Of a stretch of 64,000 bases of DNA, positions 54,473-62,968 are shown piece by piece. Source of the DNA: Mycolicibacterium thermoresistibile (GTDB lineage: Bacteria; Actinomycetota; Actinomycetes; Mycobacteriales; Mycobacteriaceae); assembly GCF_900187065.1 (NCBI RefSeq), contig NZ_LT906483.1:372001-436000 (forward strand). Direction: 5' to 3'. The translations under genes were made by a program, and so were the position numbers. Below the pieces are notes generated by a model. It searched no databases, was not told the origin of the DNA, and saw nothing but the letters and a program-made list of their open reading frames with translations. The first letter of the stretch is position 1. Each line of letters begins with the position of its first letter.

Positions 54473-55338
54473 TGGCCGGCGTCGTCACGGTCGGTGGGCC
54501 GAGCAGACCCCTCCCACGGCTGCGGAACGTGTGGGGCGGTCTCGTCCGTGCGTGGAACCGGATCGGCAGGCAGACGGAGTTCTACTGGCGGACCGTCGTC
54601 GCGGTTCCGGATGCGCTCATGCACTACCGCGCTGAGCTGATCCGCCTGATCGCCGGAATGGGGTTGGGTACCGGTGCGCTGGCGATCGTCGGCGGCACCG
54701 TGGCGATCGTCGGGTTCCTGACGATCACCACCGGTGGGTTGGTGGCGGTCCAGGGCTACAACCAGCTGGCGTCGGTGGGTTTCGAGGCGTTGACCGGTTT
54801 CGCGTCGGCGTTCTTCAACGTCCGGCTGATCGTGCCGGGAACCACGGCGGTCGCCCTGTCGGCGACCATCGGCGCCGGCGCGACCGCCCAGATCGGTGCG
54901 ATGCGGATCAACGAGGAGATCGACGCCTTGGAGGTCATCGGTATCCGCAGCGTCACCTACCTGGCCTCCACACGGGTGCTGGCCGGGGTGATCGTGGTGG
55001 TTCCGCTGTACTGCGTCGCGATGATCATGGCGTTCCTGTCCGCCCGCACCGGCACGACGGTGATCTACGGACAGGGTTCCGGGGTGTACGACCACTACTT
55101 CAACACCTTCCTGAACCCGACCGATCTGATCTGGTCGTTCTTCCAGGTGGTGGCGCTCGCGGTGGTGATCATGCTGGTGCACACCTTCTACGGCTACACC
55201 GCGTCCGGGGGGCCGGCGGGGGTGGGTGAGGCGGTCGGCCGGGCGGTGCGGACCTCGATGATCGTTGCGGCCGTGGTGATCATCTTCATCTCCCTGGCCG
55301 CGTACGGGCAGACCGGCAACTTCGTTCTGGCGGGATAG
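54472..55338 (+). CDS. yrbEB: YrbE B-type permease of the mce system
   Basis: The 288-residue second permease has an N-terminal cytoplasmic stretch, then GTVAIVGFLTITTGGLVAVQGYNQLASVGFEALTG, ALSATIGAGATAQIGAMRINEEIDALEVIGIRSVTYLASTRVLAG and three further membrane helices, ending TGNFVLAG. It pairs with the preceding YrbE. Length is typical of YrbEB proteins. It is followed 16 bases later by mceA with its own GAGAAGG ribosome site. Confidence 0.93.
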   Translation: MAGVVTVGGPSRPLPRLRNVWGGLVRAWNRIGRQTEFYWRTVVAVPDALMHYRAELIRLIAGMGLGTGALAIVGGTVAIVGFLTITTGGLVAVQGYNQLASVGFEALTGFASAFFNVRLIVPGTTAVALSATIGAGATAQIGAMRINEEIDALEVIGIRSVTYLASTRVLAGVIVVVPLYCVAMIMAFLSARTGTTVIYGQGSGVYDHYFNTFLNPTDLIWSFFQVVALAVVIMLVHTFYGYTASGGPAGVGEAVGRAVRTSMIVAAVVIIFISLAAYGQTGNFVLAG

Positions 55339-55354
55339 AGACCGAGAAGGCGAT

Positions 55355-56734
55355 ATGGAACCGAGGCCTGGCGAACGGCGCCTCCACCCGGCGTGGTGGA
55401 CAGTGATCCTGGTGGCCGCCGTGACGGTGTTCATCGTGGTGACGTCGGCGTTCTTCCGCGGTGCGTTCACCGCGACGGTGCCGGTGACCCTGAGCGCGGA
55501 GCGGTCGGGCATCATCCTGGAACCCAACGCGAAGGTGAAGATGCGTGGGGTCGAGGTCGGCAAGGTCGCCCATGTCGAGGCGACCGGCGGCGCCGCGCAG
55601 GTGAGGTTGGAACTGTTCCCCGAGCAGCTGGCGCGGATTCCGGCGAACGTCATGGCCGAGATCGACTCCACCACAGCGTTCGGGGCGAAGTTCGTCAATC
55701 TCGTCTACCCCGACAACCCGTCGGAGGAGCGCTTGACCGCCGGCGCGGTGCTGCATGCCGACAGGGTGGCCACGGAGGTCAACACGGTCTTCGAGAACGT
55801 CGTCGAGCTGATCGGGATGATCGACCCGGCCAAGCTCAACGCGGTGTTGTCGGCCACCGCGGAAGCCGTTCGGGGGCAGGGGGAACGGATCGGGGAGGCC
55901 ACCACGGCGCTGTCGGAGGTGTTGCAGGCCGTCAACGATCGCAGCGGTCTGATCCGGGAGGACTGGCGTGCGTTCAAGGCGTTCAACGACACCTATGCCG
56001 CCGTGGCAGAGGACCTTCTCACCGTCCTGGACGCGGCGAGCGTCACCAGTGAGACCCTCGTCGATCATTCGGCGGCGTTGGACGCTTTGTTGCTCAGCGT
56101 CACCGGCTTCGGCCGGGCGGGTTCGGGGTTGCTGGAGGAGAGCAGGGACGACCTGGTCACCGCCGCGCGTGTGTTGGAGCCGACGACTGCGCTGCTGCAC
56201 CGGTACAGCCCGTCGTACACCTGTCTGTTGCAGGGGGCGCAGCTGTTGTTGGAGAACGGGGCCTACGACGTCTACGGCGGCGCCGATGGGCGGTCTCTGA
56301 TCTTCGATGTCGGGTTGCTGCCCGGCAACGATCTCTATGAGTATCCGCGTCATCTGCCGGTGGTGGCGGCCAAGGGCGGGCCGGGTGGCCGGCCGGGGTG
56401 CGGTTCGTTGCCGGATGTGGCGGAGAACTTCCCGGTTCGCAAGCTGATCACCGACACCGGTTGGGGGACGGGTCTGGACATCCGGCCGAATCCGGGTATC
56501 GGTTCGCCGTGTTTCGCCAACTGGTTCCCGGTGACCCGCGCGGTGCCCGAGCCGCCGAGCATCAGGACGTGTCTGCCGGGGCCGGCGATCGGGCCGGTGC
56601 CGTATCCGGGCGCCCCGCCGTACGGAGCGCCCATGTATGGACCGGGTGGGGTGCCGCTGTGGCCCGGTGTGCCGCCGGCGGGGCCGGAACCCGGTCCGGC
56701 GCAGCCGGACAGCAACGGCCAGACACCACCGTGA
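55355..56734 (+). CDS. mceA: Mce-family protein, MceA type
   Basis: The 459-residue product has an N-terminal membrane anchor (WWTVILVAAVTVFIVVTSAFF) and the MCE/MlaD beta-barrel domain: TLSAERSGIILEPNAKVKMRGVEVGKVAHVEA ... PANVMAEIDSTTAFGAKFVNLVYP. A long helical region follows (about 150-290, the cholesterol-uptake-porter domain that builds the tube), then a C-terminal Gly/Pro/Tyr-rich tail (GAPMYGPGGVPLWPGVPPAG). Two Cys lie in the C-terminal third. Mce proteins carry lipids such as sterols or fatty acids across the periplasm. It overlaps mceB by GTGA. Confidence 0.92.
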   Translation: MEPRPGERRLHPAWWTVILVAAVTVFIVVTSAFFRGAFTATVPVTLSAERSGIILEPNAKVKMRGVEVGKVAHVEATGGAAQVRLELFPEQLARIPANVMAEIDSTTAFGAKFVNLVYPDNPSEERLTAGAVLHADRVATEVNTVFENVVELIGMIDPAKLNAVLSATAEAVRGQGERIGEATTALSEVLQAVNDRSGLIREDWRAFKAFNDTYAAVAEDLLTVLDAASVTSETLVDHSAALDALLLSVTGFGRAGSGLLEESRDDLVTAARVLEPTTALLHRYSPSYTCLLQGAQLLLENGAYDVYGGADGRSLIFDVGLLPGNDLYEYPRHLPVVAAKGGPGGRPGCGSLPDVAENFPVRKLITDTGWGTGLDIRPNPGIGSPCFANWFPVTRAVPEPPSIRTCLPGPAIGPVPYPGAPPYGAPMYGPGGVPLWPGVPPAGPEPGPAQPDSNGQTPP

Positions 56735-57789
56735 AACGTGACGACATACATAGGGGTGAGTTCGTGGGAAGCCTGAGAGCTGCCGTCTGGCGGCTGGCCG
56801 TGTTCCTCGTGGTGTGCCTGTTCGGTGCGTTCACGTTGCTGGCGGTGTTCGCCGAGTTGCGGTTCGACCGGGGTGTGAACTATTTCGCCGAGTTCGCCAA
56901 CGTGTCCGGGCTCAAGGAGGGGGACATGGTCCGGATCGCGGGGGTCGAGGTCGGAAAGGTGCAGAACATCGCCGTCAACCGGGACGGCACCGTCCGGGTG
57001 GGGTTCTCCGCGGAGGAGTCGGTGGTGCTCACCGAAGGCTCGCGGGCGCAGATCCGATACGACGATCCGATCGGGAACCGGTTCCTGGCGCTGCTGGAAG
57101 GTGCCGGAGGGGTCGCGCGGCTCGCACCCGGGGACACGATCCCGGTGGACCGGACCGATCCGGCGCTCGACCTGGACGCGGTGATCGGCGGTTTCCGGCC
57201 GTTGTTTCGGGCGCTGGACGCCGATCAGGTCAACGCGCTCACCGGTCAGCTGATCAAGGCGTTCTCCGGCCAGGGGCCCACCATTGCCTCGTTCCTGGAT
57301 CAGGCGGCGGCGGTGACCAACACCCTGGCCGACCGTGATGTGTTGATCGGGGAGGTCATCGACAACCTCGCCACGGTGCTGGGCACCCTGGGCGGGCACA
57401 GTGAGCGATTCGATCAGGCGGTGGACTCATTGTCGGAGCTGGTGTCGGGACTGTCGGTCCGCCGCTCGGAGTTGTCGCAGGCGATCGCCGGCATCGACAG
57501 CGGCGCAGGGTCGTTCGCCGACCTGCTGGCGGACGCCCGCGAACCGTTCCGCAGAGTCGTTCACGAGTTGGATCGGGTGGCGGCGATCGCGGTGGCCGAT
57601 CACGAGTATCTCGACGAGTTGCTCAACCGGCTGCCCGACAAGTACCGGGCGCTGAATCGCCAGGCGCTGCACGGTGATTTCTTCAACTTCTACCTGTGTG
57701 AAGCGGTGCTGAAACTCAACGGCAAGGGCGGTCAGCCGGTCTTCGTCAAGATCGCCGGCCAGCCCACGGGACGGTGCACTCCCAAGTGA
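56731..57789 (+). CDS. mceB: Mce-family protein, MceB type
   Basis: The 352-residue product starts at GTG 56731, overlapping the mceA stop; GTG 56764, with AGGGG upstream, is an equally good start and gives 341 residues. Membrane anchor VWRLAVFLVVCLFGAFTLLAVF, MCE domain FANVSGLKEGDMVRIAGVEVGKVQNIAV ... DDPIGNRFLALLEG, then a helical needle region (LTGQLIKAFSGQGPTIASFLDQAAAVTNTLADRDVLIGEVIDNL). It ends IAGQPTGRCTPK. It is one of six Mce subunits expected to form a hexameric tube. Confidence 0.92.
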   Translation: MKRDDIHRGEFVGSLRAAVWRLAVFLVVCLFGAFTLLAVFAELRFDRGVNYFAEFANVSGLKEGDMVRIAGVEVGKVQNIAVNRDGTVRVGFSAEESVVLTEGSRAQIRYDDPIGNRFLALLEGAGGVARLAPGDTIPVDRTDPALDLDAVIGGFRPLFRALDADQVNALTGQLIKAFSGQGPTIASFLDQAAAVTNTLADRDVLIGEVIDNLATVLGTLGGHSERFDQAVDSLSELVSGLSVRRSELSQAIAGIDSGAGSFADLLADAREPFRRVVHELDRVAAIAVADHEYLDELLNRLPDKYRALNRQALHGDFFNFYLCEAVLKLNGKGGQPVFVKIAGQPTGRCTPK

Positions 57790-59036
57790 AATCGTTCTCT
57801 GAGCGGAATCTGTTGGTCGTCGGGCTGGTCGGGATGGCAACCGTGACCGCGCTGGCGCTGGTGGCGCTGAACTTCCAGAAGATCCCGGTGTTCAACCAGG
57901 GCCGCAGTCATGTGGCGGAGTTCGCCGACGCCGGCGGACTGTACATCGGTGCGACGGTGGAGGTTTCCGGGTATCCGGCCGGGCGGGTCGCCCGCATCGA
58001 CCTGGACGGTTCCCGGGTGGTGGTGGCGTTCACCGTCGACCGCGACATCCACCTGGGCGAGAAGTCCGAGGCGCGGATCCGGGCCAAGAGCCTGCTGGGC
58101 ACCAAGGTGTTGGAGGTGCTCCCGCGCGGCGAGGAGCCGCTGGACGCGCCGATCCCCTTGAGTCGCACGACCTCGCCGTACCAATTACCCGATGCTCTGG
58201 GCGATCTCGCGAGCACGATCAGCGATCTGGAGACCGATCAGTTGTCCGAATCGCTGGCCACGTTGTCGGAGACGTTCGCCCACACCCCCGAGCAGCTGAA
58301 ACGCGCGGTCGCGGGTGTCGGGCGGATCGCGCAGACGCTGGGCGAACGCGACACCAACCTGCGCAACCTGCTCGACAACGCCGCCGCCGCCACCGGGGTG
58401 CTCGCCAGGCGCACCGACCAGGTGGTCGCCCTGGTACGCGAGTCCAACAATCTGCTGGCCGAACTGCGCATGCAGAGCGCCGCCCTGGACCAGATCTGGC
58501 ACAGCCTGTCGGCCGCGGCGCGTCAACTCGAGGGATTCATCGACGAGAACCGCACCGAGTTGCGCCCGGCGCTGGAGAAGCTCAACGGGGTGCTGACGAT
58601 CATCGACAATCGCAAGGAGCGGGTGCAACTCGCGCTGGAAGGCCTGCACACGTATGCGCTGGCCCTCGGTGAATCGCTGGGGTCGGGTCCGTTCTTCAAG
58701 GCCTATCTGAGCAACCTGCTGCCCGGACAGTTCGTGCAACCGTTCGTCGAGGCGGCGTTCTCGGATCTGGGTCTGGACCCGGCGGTGTTGGCGCCCTCGG
58801 AGTTGTCGGATCCGCAGACCGGCCGGCCCGGCACTCCGGCACTGCCGGTGCCCTATCCGCGGACCGGTCAGGGCGGCGAACCGCGGACCACCGTGCCGGA
58901 CGCGATCACCGGCAAACCGGGCGATCCGCACTACCCGTACCGCCAGCCACCGCCGGCGCCGGAACCGGGCGGACCGCCCCCGGGCCCACCCGCACCCGCT
59001 GCACCGGCGTCTGAGGAGTCAGGAGGCCGGCAGTGA
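57786..59036 (+). CDS. mceC: Mce-family protein, MceC type
   Basis: The 416-residue product starts at a GTG overlapping the mceB stop by 4 bases. Anchor LLVVGLVGMATVTALALVALNF, MCE domain FADAGGLYIGATVEVSGYPAGRVARIDL ... AKSLLGTKVLEVLPRG, a long helical region (DLETDQLSESLATLSETFAHTPEQLKRAVAGVGRIAQTLGERDTNLRNLLDNAAAATGVLARR) and a Pro-rich tail (QPPPAPEPGGPPPGPPAPAAP). The Pro-rich tail is usual for MceC/D proteins and may cross the wall. Confidence 0.92.
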   Translation: MKSFSERNLLVVGLVGMATVTALALVALNFQKIPVFNQGRSHVAEFADAGGLYIGATVEVSGYPAGRVARIDLDGSRVVVAFTVDRDIHLGEKSEARIRAKSLLGTKVLEVLPRGEEPLDAPIPLSRTTSPYQLPDALGDLASTISDLETDQLSESLATLSETFAHTPEQLKRAVAGVGRIAQTLGERDTNLRNLLDNAAAATGVLARRTDQVVALVRESNNLLAELRMQSAALDQIWHSLSAAARQLEGFIDENRTELRPALEKLNGVLTIIDNRKERVQLALEGLHTYALALGESLGSGPFFKAYLSNLLPGQFVQPFVEAAFSDLGLDPAVLAPSELSDPQTGRPGTPALPVPYPRTGQGGEPRTTVPDAITGKPGDPHYPYRQPPPAPEPGGPPPGPPAPAAPASEESGGRQ

Positions 59037-60331
59037 GGATGGTGTTCAGTTCATGCAGAAACCCGCGTGCTGTTGTGGCGGTCGCACTCATCGTCGTGCT
59101 GTTCGCCGGGATCGTCGGCACGGTGCGGCTGGCCCAGCAGGGCTCCCGGATGACGGTGGTGGCGTATTTCGAGAACACCACCGGGGTCTTTCCGGGCGAC
59201 GACGTGCGGATCCTGGGGGTGCGGGTCGGGCAGATCAGCGCGATAGAGCCGCAACCAGACCGGGTGAAGGTCACGTTCTGGGTCGATGAGCGCTACCCGG
59301 TGCCCGCCGAGGTGAATGCGGTGATCCTGTCACCGCAGCTGGTCACCGGGCGGGCGATCCAGTTGACCCCGGCCTACACCTCGGGTCCGATGCTGGCGGA
59401 CGGGGCGGAGATCCCGCTGGCGCGGACGGCGGTTCCGGTGGAGTGGGACGACGTGCGCGAGCAGCTGGCCCGGGTGACGCAGTTGCTGCAGCCCACCGCA
59501 CCCGGTGAGCCCAGCACCCTGGGACGGGCGATCGACACCGCCGCGGACAACCTGCGCGGTCAGGGACCCACCATCCGCGACACCATCGTGAGGCTGTCGC
59601 GGGCGATGTCGGCGCTGGGCGATCACAGCCAGGACGTGTTCGGTTCGCTGCGCAATCTGTCCACCCTGGTGTCGGCGCTGCACGACAGCACCGGCCTGCT
59701 CGAGCAGCTGAACCACAACATGGCCGCGGTGAGCGCGTTGCTGGCCGAGGATCCCGACAAGGTCGGCCGGGTGGTGGCGGACCTGCACGCCCTGGTGGGC
59801 GACCTGCAGCAGTTCGTCGCCGACAACCGCGAACCGTTGGAGATCGCCTCGACCAGGCTGGACTCGGTCGGTACGGCGCTGGTGGACAGCATCGACGACA
59901 TCAAACAGGCGCTGCACGTCGCCCCGACGGTGCTGCAGAACTTCAGCAACATCTACGAGGCGGCCAACGGTTCGTTCACCGGTGCGCTGGCGGCGAACAA
60001 CTTCGCCAACCCCATCCAGTTCTTGTGCGGCGCCGTCCAGGCGGCCTCCCGGTTGGGCGCCGAACAGGCCGCCAAACTGTGTGTGCAGTACCTGGCGCCG
60101 ATCGTCAAGAACCGTCAGTACAACTTCCCGCCACTGGGACTGAACCTGTTCGTCGGAGCCCAGGCCCGGCCCAACGAGGTGACCTACAGCGAGCCGTGGA
60201 TGCGTCCCGACTACGTCCCACCGCTGCCGGCCGAAGCGGCGCCGGCGGCGAGCCCACACGGCACGACGGTAGCGGCCGATCCGGCCGCCGGCCTGCCCGG
60301 GCTGCTGCTGCCGCACGGGGGTGACCGATGA
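59033..60331 (+). CDS. mceD: Mce-family protein, MceD type
   Basis: The 432-residue product starts at a GTG overlapping the mceC stop by 4 bases. Anchor AVVAVALIVVLFAGIVGTV, MCE domain FENTTGVFPGDDVRILGVRVGQISAIEP ... LSPQLVTGRAIQLTPAY, a helical region (DTAADNLRGQGPTIRDTIVRLSRAMSALGDHSQDVFGSLRNLSTLVSALHDS), then FCGAV-type Cys (IQFLCGAVQAASRLGAEQAAKLCVQYLAP) and a Pro/Ala tail. It is probably a tube subunit. Confidence 0.92.
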   Translation: MRMVFSSCRNPRAVVAVALIVVLFAGIVGTVRLAQQGSRMTVVAYFENTTGVFPGDDVRILGVRVGQISAIEPQPDRVKVTFWVDERYPVPAEVNAVILSPQLVTGRAIQLTPAYTSGPMLADGAEIPLARTAVPVEWDDVREQLARVTQLLQPTAPGEPSTLGRAIDTAADNLRGQGPTIRDTIVRLSRAMSALGDHSQDVFGSLRNLSTLVSALHDSTGLLEQLNHNMAAVSALLAEDPDKVGRVVADLHALVGDLQQFVADNREPLEIASTRLDSVGTALVDSIDDIKQALHVAPTVLQNFSNIYEAANGSFTGALAANNFANPIQFLCGAVQAASRLGAEQAAKLCVQYLAPIVKNRQYNFPPLGLNLFVGAQARPNEVTYSEPWMRPDYVPPLPAEAAPAASPHGTTVAADPAAGLPGLLLPHGGDR

Positions 60332-61476
60332 CCTACCGGTGGCGTATCGCGCTGGTCCTGGTGGTCGCGCTGGCCGGTGTGACGGGGTGTGCGGACTGGC
60401 GGGGGGTGAACACGTTGTCGTTGCCGGGCACCGAGGGTGGTGGCCCGGGATCGTTCGTGGTGCGCGCGCAGATGCCCGATGTGAACAATCTGGAGCCCAA
60501 CGCAAGGGTGCGGGTCGACGACGTGACGGTGGGGGCGGTCACCAGGATCGAGCGGCAGGGTTGGCACGCGCTGGTGACGATGCGGTTGGACGGCAGTGTG
60601 CGGTTGCCGGCGAACGCCACCGCCAAGCTCGGTCAGACCAGCATCCTGGGGTCCCAGCACATCGAGTTGGCACCACCCGAGCACACCGCGCCCGAGGGGG
60701 TGCTGCGGGACGGGTCGGTGATCGCTCTGGAGAACGCGGGCATGTATCCGACCACCGAGCAGACGCTGGCGTCGCTGTCGGCGGTGCTCAACGGTGGGGG
60801 GATCGGCCAGATCTACGACATCACCGAGGCGTTGAGTCTGGCGTTCGCCGGCCGCGAGGATGATCTGCGCAACCTGGTCGATCAACTGGACCTGTTCGCC
60901 ACCCAACTCAACGACCAGAGCGGTGACATCATCGCCGCGGCGGAGAGTCTCAACGACCTCATCGGCCGGTTCGCCGCGCAGGAACCGGTGCTGGACCGGG
61001 CGCTGACGACCATCCCGGACGCGCTGGCGGTGCTGACCGAGCAGCGCGATTCCCTGGTCGATTCGGTGGACCGGCTGGGCCGGTTGGGCACCCTGGTCAC
61101 CGAGACGGTCACCGAGACCAGACACGACCTGGTGCGCATCCTGGAGCACAGCGGCCCGGTGCTGGCCCGGTTGGCCGATGCCGGGCCGGCCATGACGCGG
61201 GGGTTGAGCGGGATCGTGACCTATCCGTTCCCGTTCGAGACGATCGAGCTCTGGCAGCGCGGCGATTACGCCAACCTCACCGCGGTCTTCGACCTCACGC
61301 TCAGCCGACTGGACGCGGGCTTTTTCACCGGAACCCGGTGGGAATGCCATCTGACCTGGCTGGAGATGCAATGGGGCCGCACCATCGGGCAGTTCCCCAG
61401 CCCGTGTACCGCCGGTGGGCCCGGCACCCCCGGCAATCCGCTGACCATTCCGTACCGCTGGGACCAGGGGCCGTAG
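60328..61476 (+). CDS. mceE: Mce-family lipoprotein, MceE type
   Basis: The 382-residue product overlaps the mceD stop by 4 bases (ATGA). It has a lipoprotein signal (IALVLVVALAGVTGC, Cys21), as MceE subunits do. MCE domain VVRAQMPDVNNLEPNARVRVDDVTVGAVTRIERQ ... AKLGQTSILGSQHIELAPP, then a helical region, ending TIPYRWDQGP. It is an anchored subunit on the outer face of the membrane that contacts the other Mce proteins. Confidence 0.93.
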   Translation: MTYRWRIALVLVVALAGVTGCADWRGVNTLSLPGTEGGGPGSFVVRAQMPDVNNLEPNARVRVDDVTVGAVTRIERQGWHALVTMRLDGSVRLPANATAKLGQTSILGSQHIELAPPEHTAPEGVLRDGSVIALENAGMYPTTEQTLASLSAVLNGGGIGQIYDITEALSLAFAGREDDLRNLVDQLDLFATQLNDQSGDIIAAAESLNDLIGRFAAQEPVLDRALTTIPDALAVLTEQRDSLVDSVDRLGRLGTLVTETVTETRHDLVRILEHSGPVLARLADAGPAMTRGLSGIVTYPFPFETIELWQRGDYANLTAVFDLTLSRLDAGFFTGTRWECHLTWLEMQWGRTIGQFPSPCTAGGPGTPGNPLTIPYRWDQGP

Positions 61477-62838
61477 ATGTTGCACCGGAGAATCAAGATC
61501 CAGCTGGTGATCTTCGCGGTGATCGCGATGACCGCCATGGCGTTGATGTCGACGCAGTACATGCGGTTGCCGGCGAAGCTGTTCGGCATCGGCCGCTACA
61601 GCGTGATCGTGCAGTTGCCCGAGGCCGCCGGGCTGTATCCCCGCGGCAACGTCACCTACCGCGGGGTCGAGGTCGGCATCGTCGATTCCCTGCACCTGAC
61701 CGACACCGGGGTCGACGCGGTGTTGTCGCTGAAATCGGGCATCGACATCCCCTCCGACGTCACCGCCGAGGTGCACAGCCAGTCCGCGATCGGCGAGCAG
61801 TACGTGATGTTGTTGCCGCGGGACGGGACCTCACCACCGCTGAAGGACGGCGATGTCATCCCACCCGAGCAGACCCGGGTACCCGCCGACATCAACGCCA
61901 TCCTCGCCGACGCGGTCACCGGGCTGCAGGCCGTGCCCAAAGACGGTCTGCAGACCCTCATCGACGAGTCCTACACCGCGGTAGGCGGTCTCGGACCCGA
62001 ACTACGCCGCATCGTCAGCGCCTCGATCGACCTGTCGCTCGACGCGCGCGACAACCTCGACCCGCTGGTCGAATTGATCGAGAAGTCCCAACCGGTGCTG
62101 GACTCACAGACCGACACCTCCCAGGCGATCCGGGCGTGGGCCTCGCAGGTGGCCACCGTCACCGACTCGCTGCGCAACCACGACGCGCAACTGGCCGGCG
62201 TTCTGCACCAGGGCGGACCCGCGTTCGCCGACACCCGCGACCTGATCGACCGACTCCACCCCACGCTGCCGTCCACCGTGGCGCACCTGGCCACCCTCGG
62301 CGACGTGGCACACCAATACCACCCGGCCGTCGAACAACTGCTGGTGCTGTTCCCCCAGGCCATCGCCGAGGCCCAGGCCACCCACCTGGCCAACCGCAAC
62401 ACCGAACAGGACTACCGCGGCCAATACCTCAGCTTCAACCTCAACCTCAACCTGCCACCGCCGTGCACCACCGGATTCCTGCCCGCACAACAACAACGCT
62501 CGCCCGTCCACGAAGACCATCCACCACGCGAACCCGGCCTGCTGTACTGCCGCACACCGCAGGACTCGATGTGGAACGTGCGGGGCGCCAAGAACTATCC
62601 GTGCATCACCAGGCCCGGCAAACGCGCACCCACGGCGCAGATGTGCGAGAGCGACGAACACTACATACCCCTCAACGACGGCAACAACTGGAAGGGCGAC
62701 CCCAACGCCACCCTGTCCGGACAAGACATCCCCCAACTGCCGCCCGGCACCTCCCAGACGCCGCCCGCCGAGCCGGGCGACCCGACCACCGACCCACGGG
62801 AGCAGACATGGCAGTCGATGCTGCTGCCGCCGCGGTAG
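61477..62838 (+). CDS. mceF: Mce-family protein, MceF type
   Basis: The 453-residue product starts at the base after the mceE stop. Anchor IQLVIFAVIAMTAMALMSTQYM, MCE domain VQLPEAAGLYPRGNVTYRGVEVGIVDSLHL ... HSQSAIGEQYVMLLPRDG, and a helical tube region. The C-terminal domain has paired Cys (PPPCTTGFLP, LLYCRTPQDSMWNVRGAKNYPCITRPGKRAP, MCESDEHY), followed by a Pro-rich end. This Cys-rich domain is usual for MceF. It is the last gene of the operon; no mas/mam accessory genes follow, and a complex hairpin region comes after it. Confidence 0.92.
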   Translation: MLHRRIKIQLVIFAVIAMTAMALMSTQYMRLPAKLFGIGRYSVIVQLPEAAGLYPRGNVTYRGVEVGIVDSLHLTDTGVDAVLSLKSGIDIPSDVTAEVHSQSAIGEQYVMLLPRDGTSPPLKDGDVIPPEQTRVPADINAILADAVTGLQAVPKDGLQTLIDESYTAVGGLGPELRRIVSASIDLSLDARDNLDPLVELIEKSQPVLDSQTDTSQAIRAWASQVATVTDSLRNHDAQLAGVLHQGGPAFADTRDLIDRLHPTLPSTVAHLATLGDVAHQYHPAVEQLLVLFPQAIAEAQATHLANRNTEQDYRGQYLSFNLNLNLPPPCTTGFLPAQQQRSPVHEDHPPREPGLLYCRTPQDSMWNVRGAKNYPCITRPGKRAPTAQMCESDEHYIPLNDGNNWKGDPNATLSGQDIPQLPPGTSQTPPAEPGDPTTDPREQTWQSMLLPPR

Positions 62839-62851
62839 GGAACCCCGACGA

Positions 62852-62934
62852 TGCACCGGAGCAGGTGTCACGTCTGTACAGACCACACCCGTCTCACCTG
62901 CAACACCGGATCAGGCCTGGCAGTGACCGGTGCA
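62852..62934 (+). terminator. Nested inverted repeats after mceF
   Basis: Outer arms TGCACCGG (62852-62859) / CCGGTGCA (62927-62934), middle arms GCAGGTG (62861-62867) / CACCTGC (62895-62901), and an inner perfect 12-bp palindrome GTCTGTACAGAC (62872-62883). The whole may form a terminator of the mce operon; no T-run is present. Confidence 0.5.
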
Positions 62935-62968
62935 CAGCCCGCGGCCCGGTAAGGCAGGATCTAAGGCC

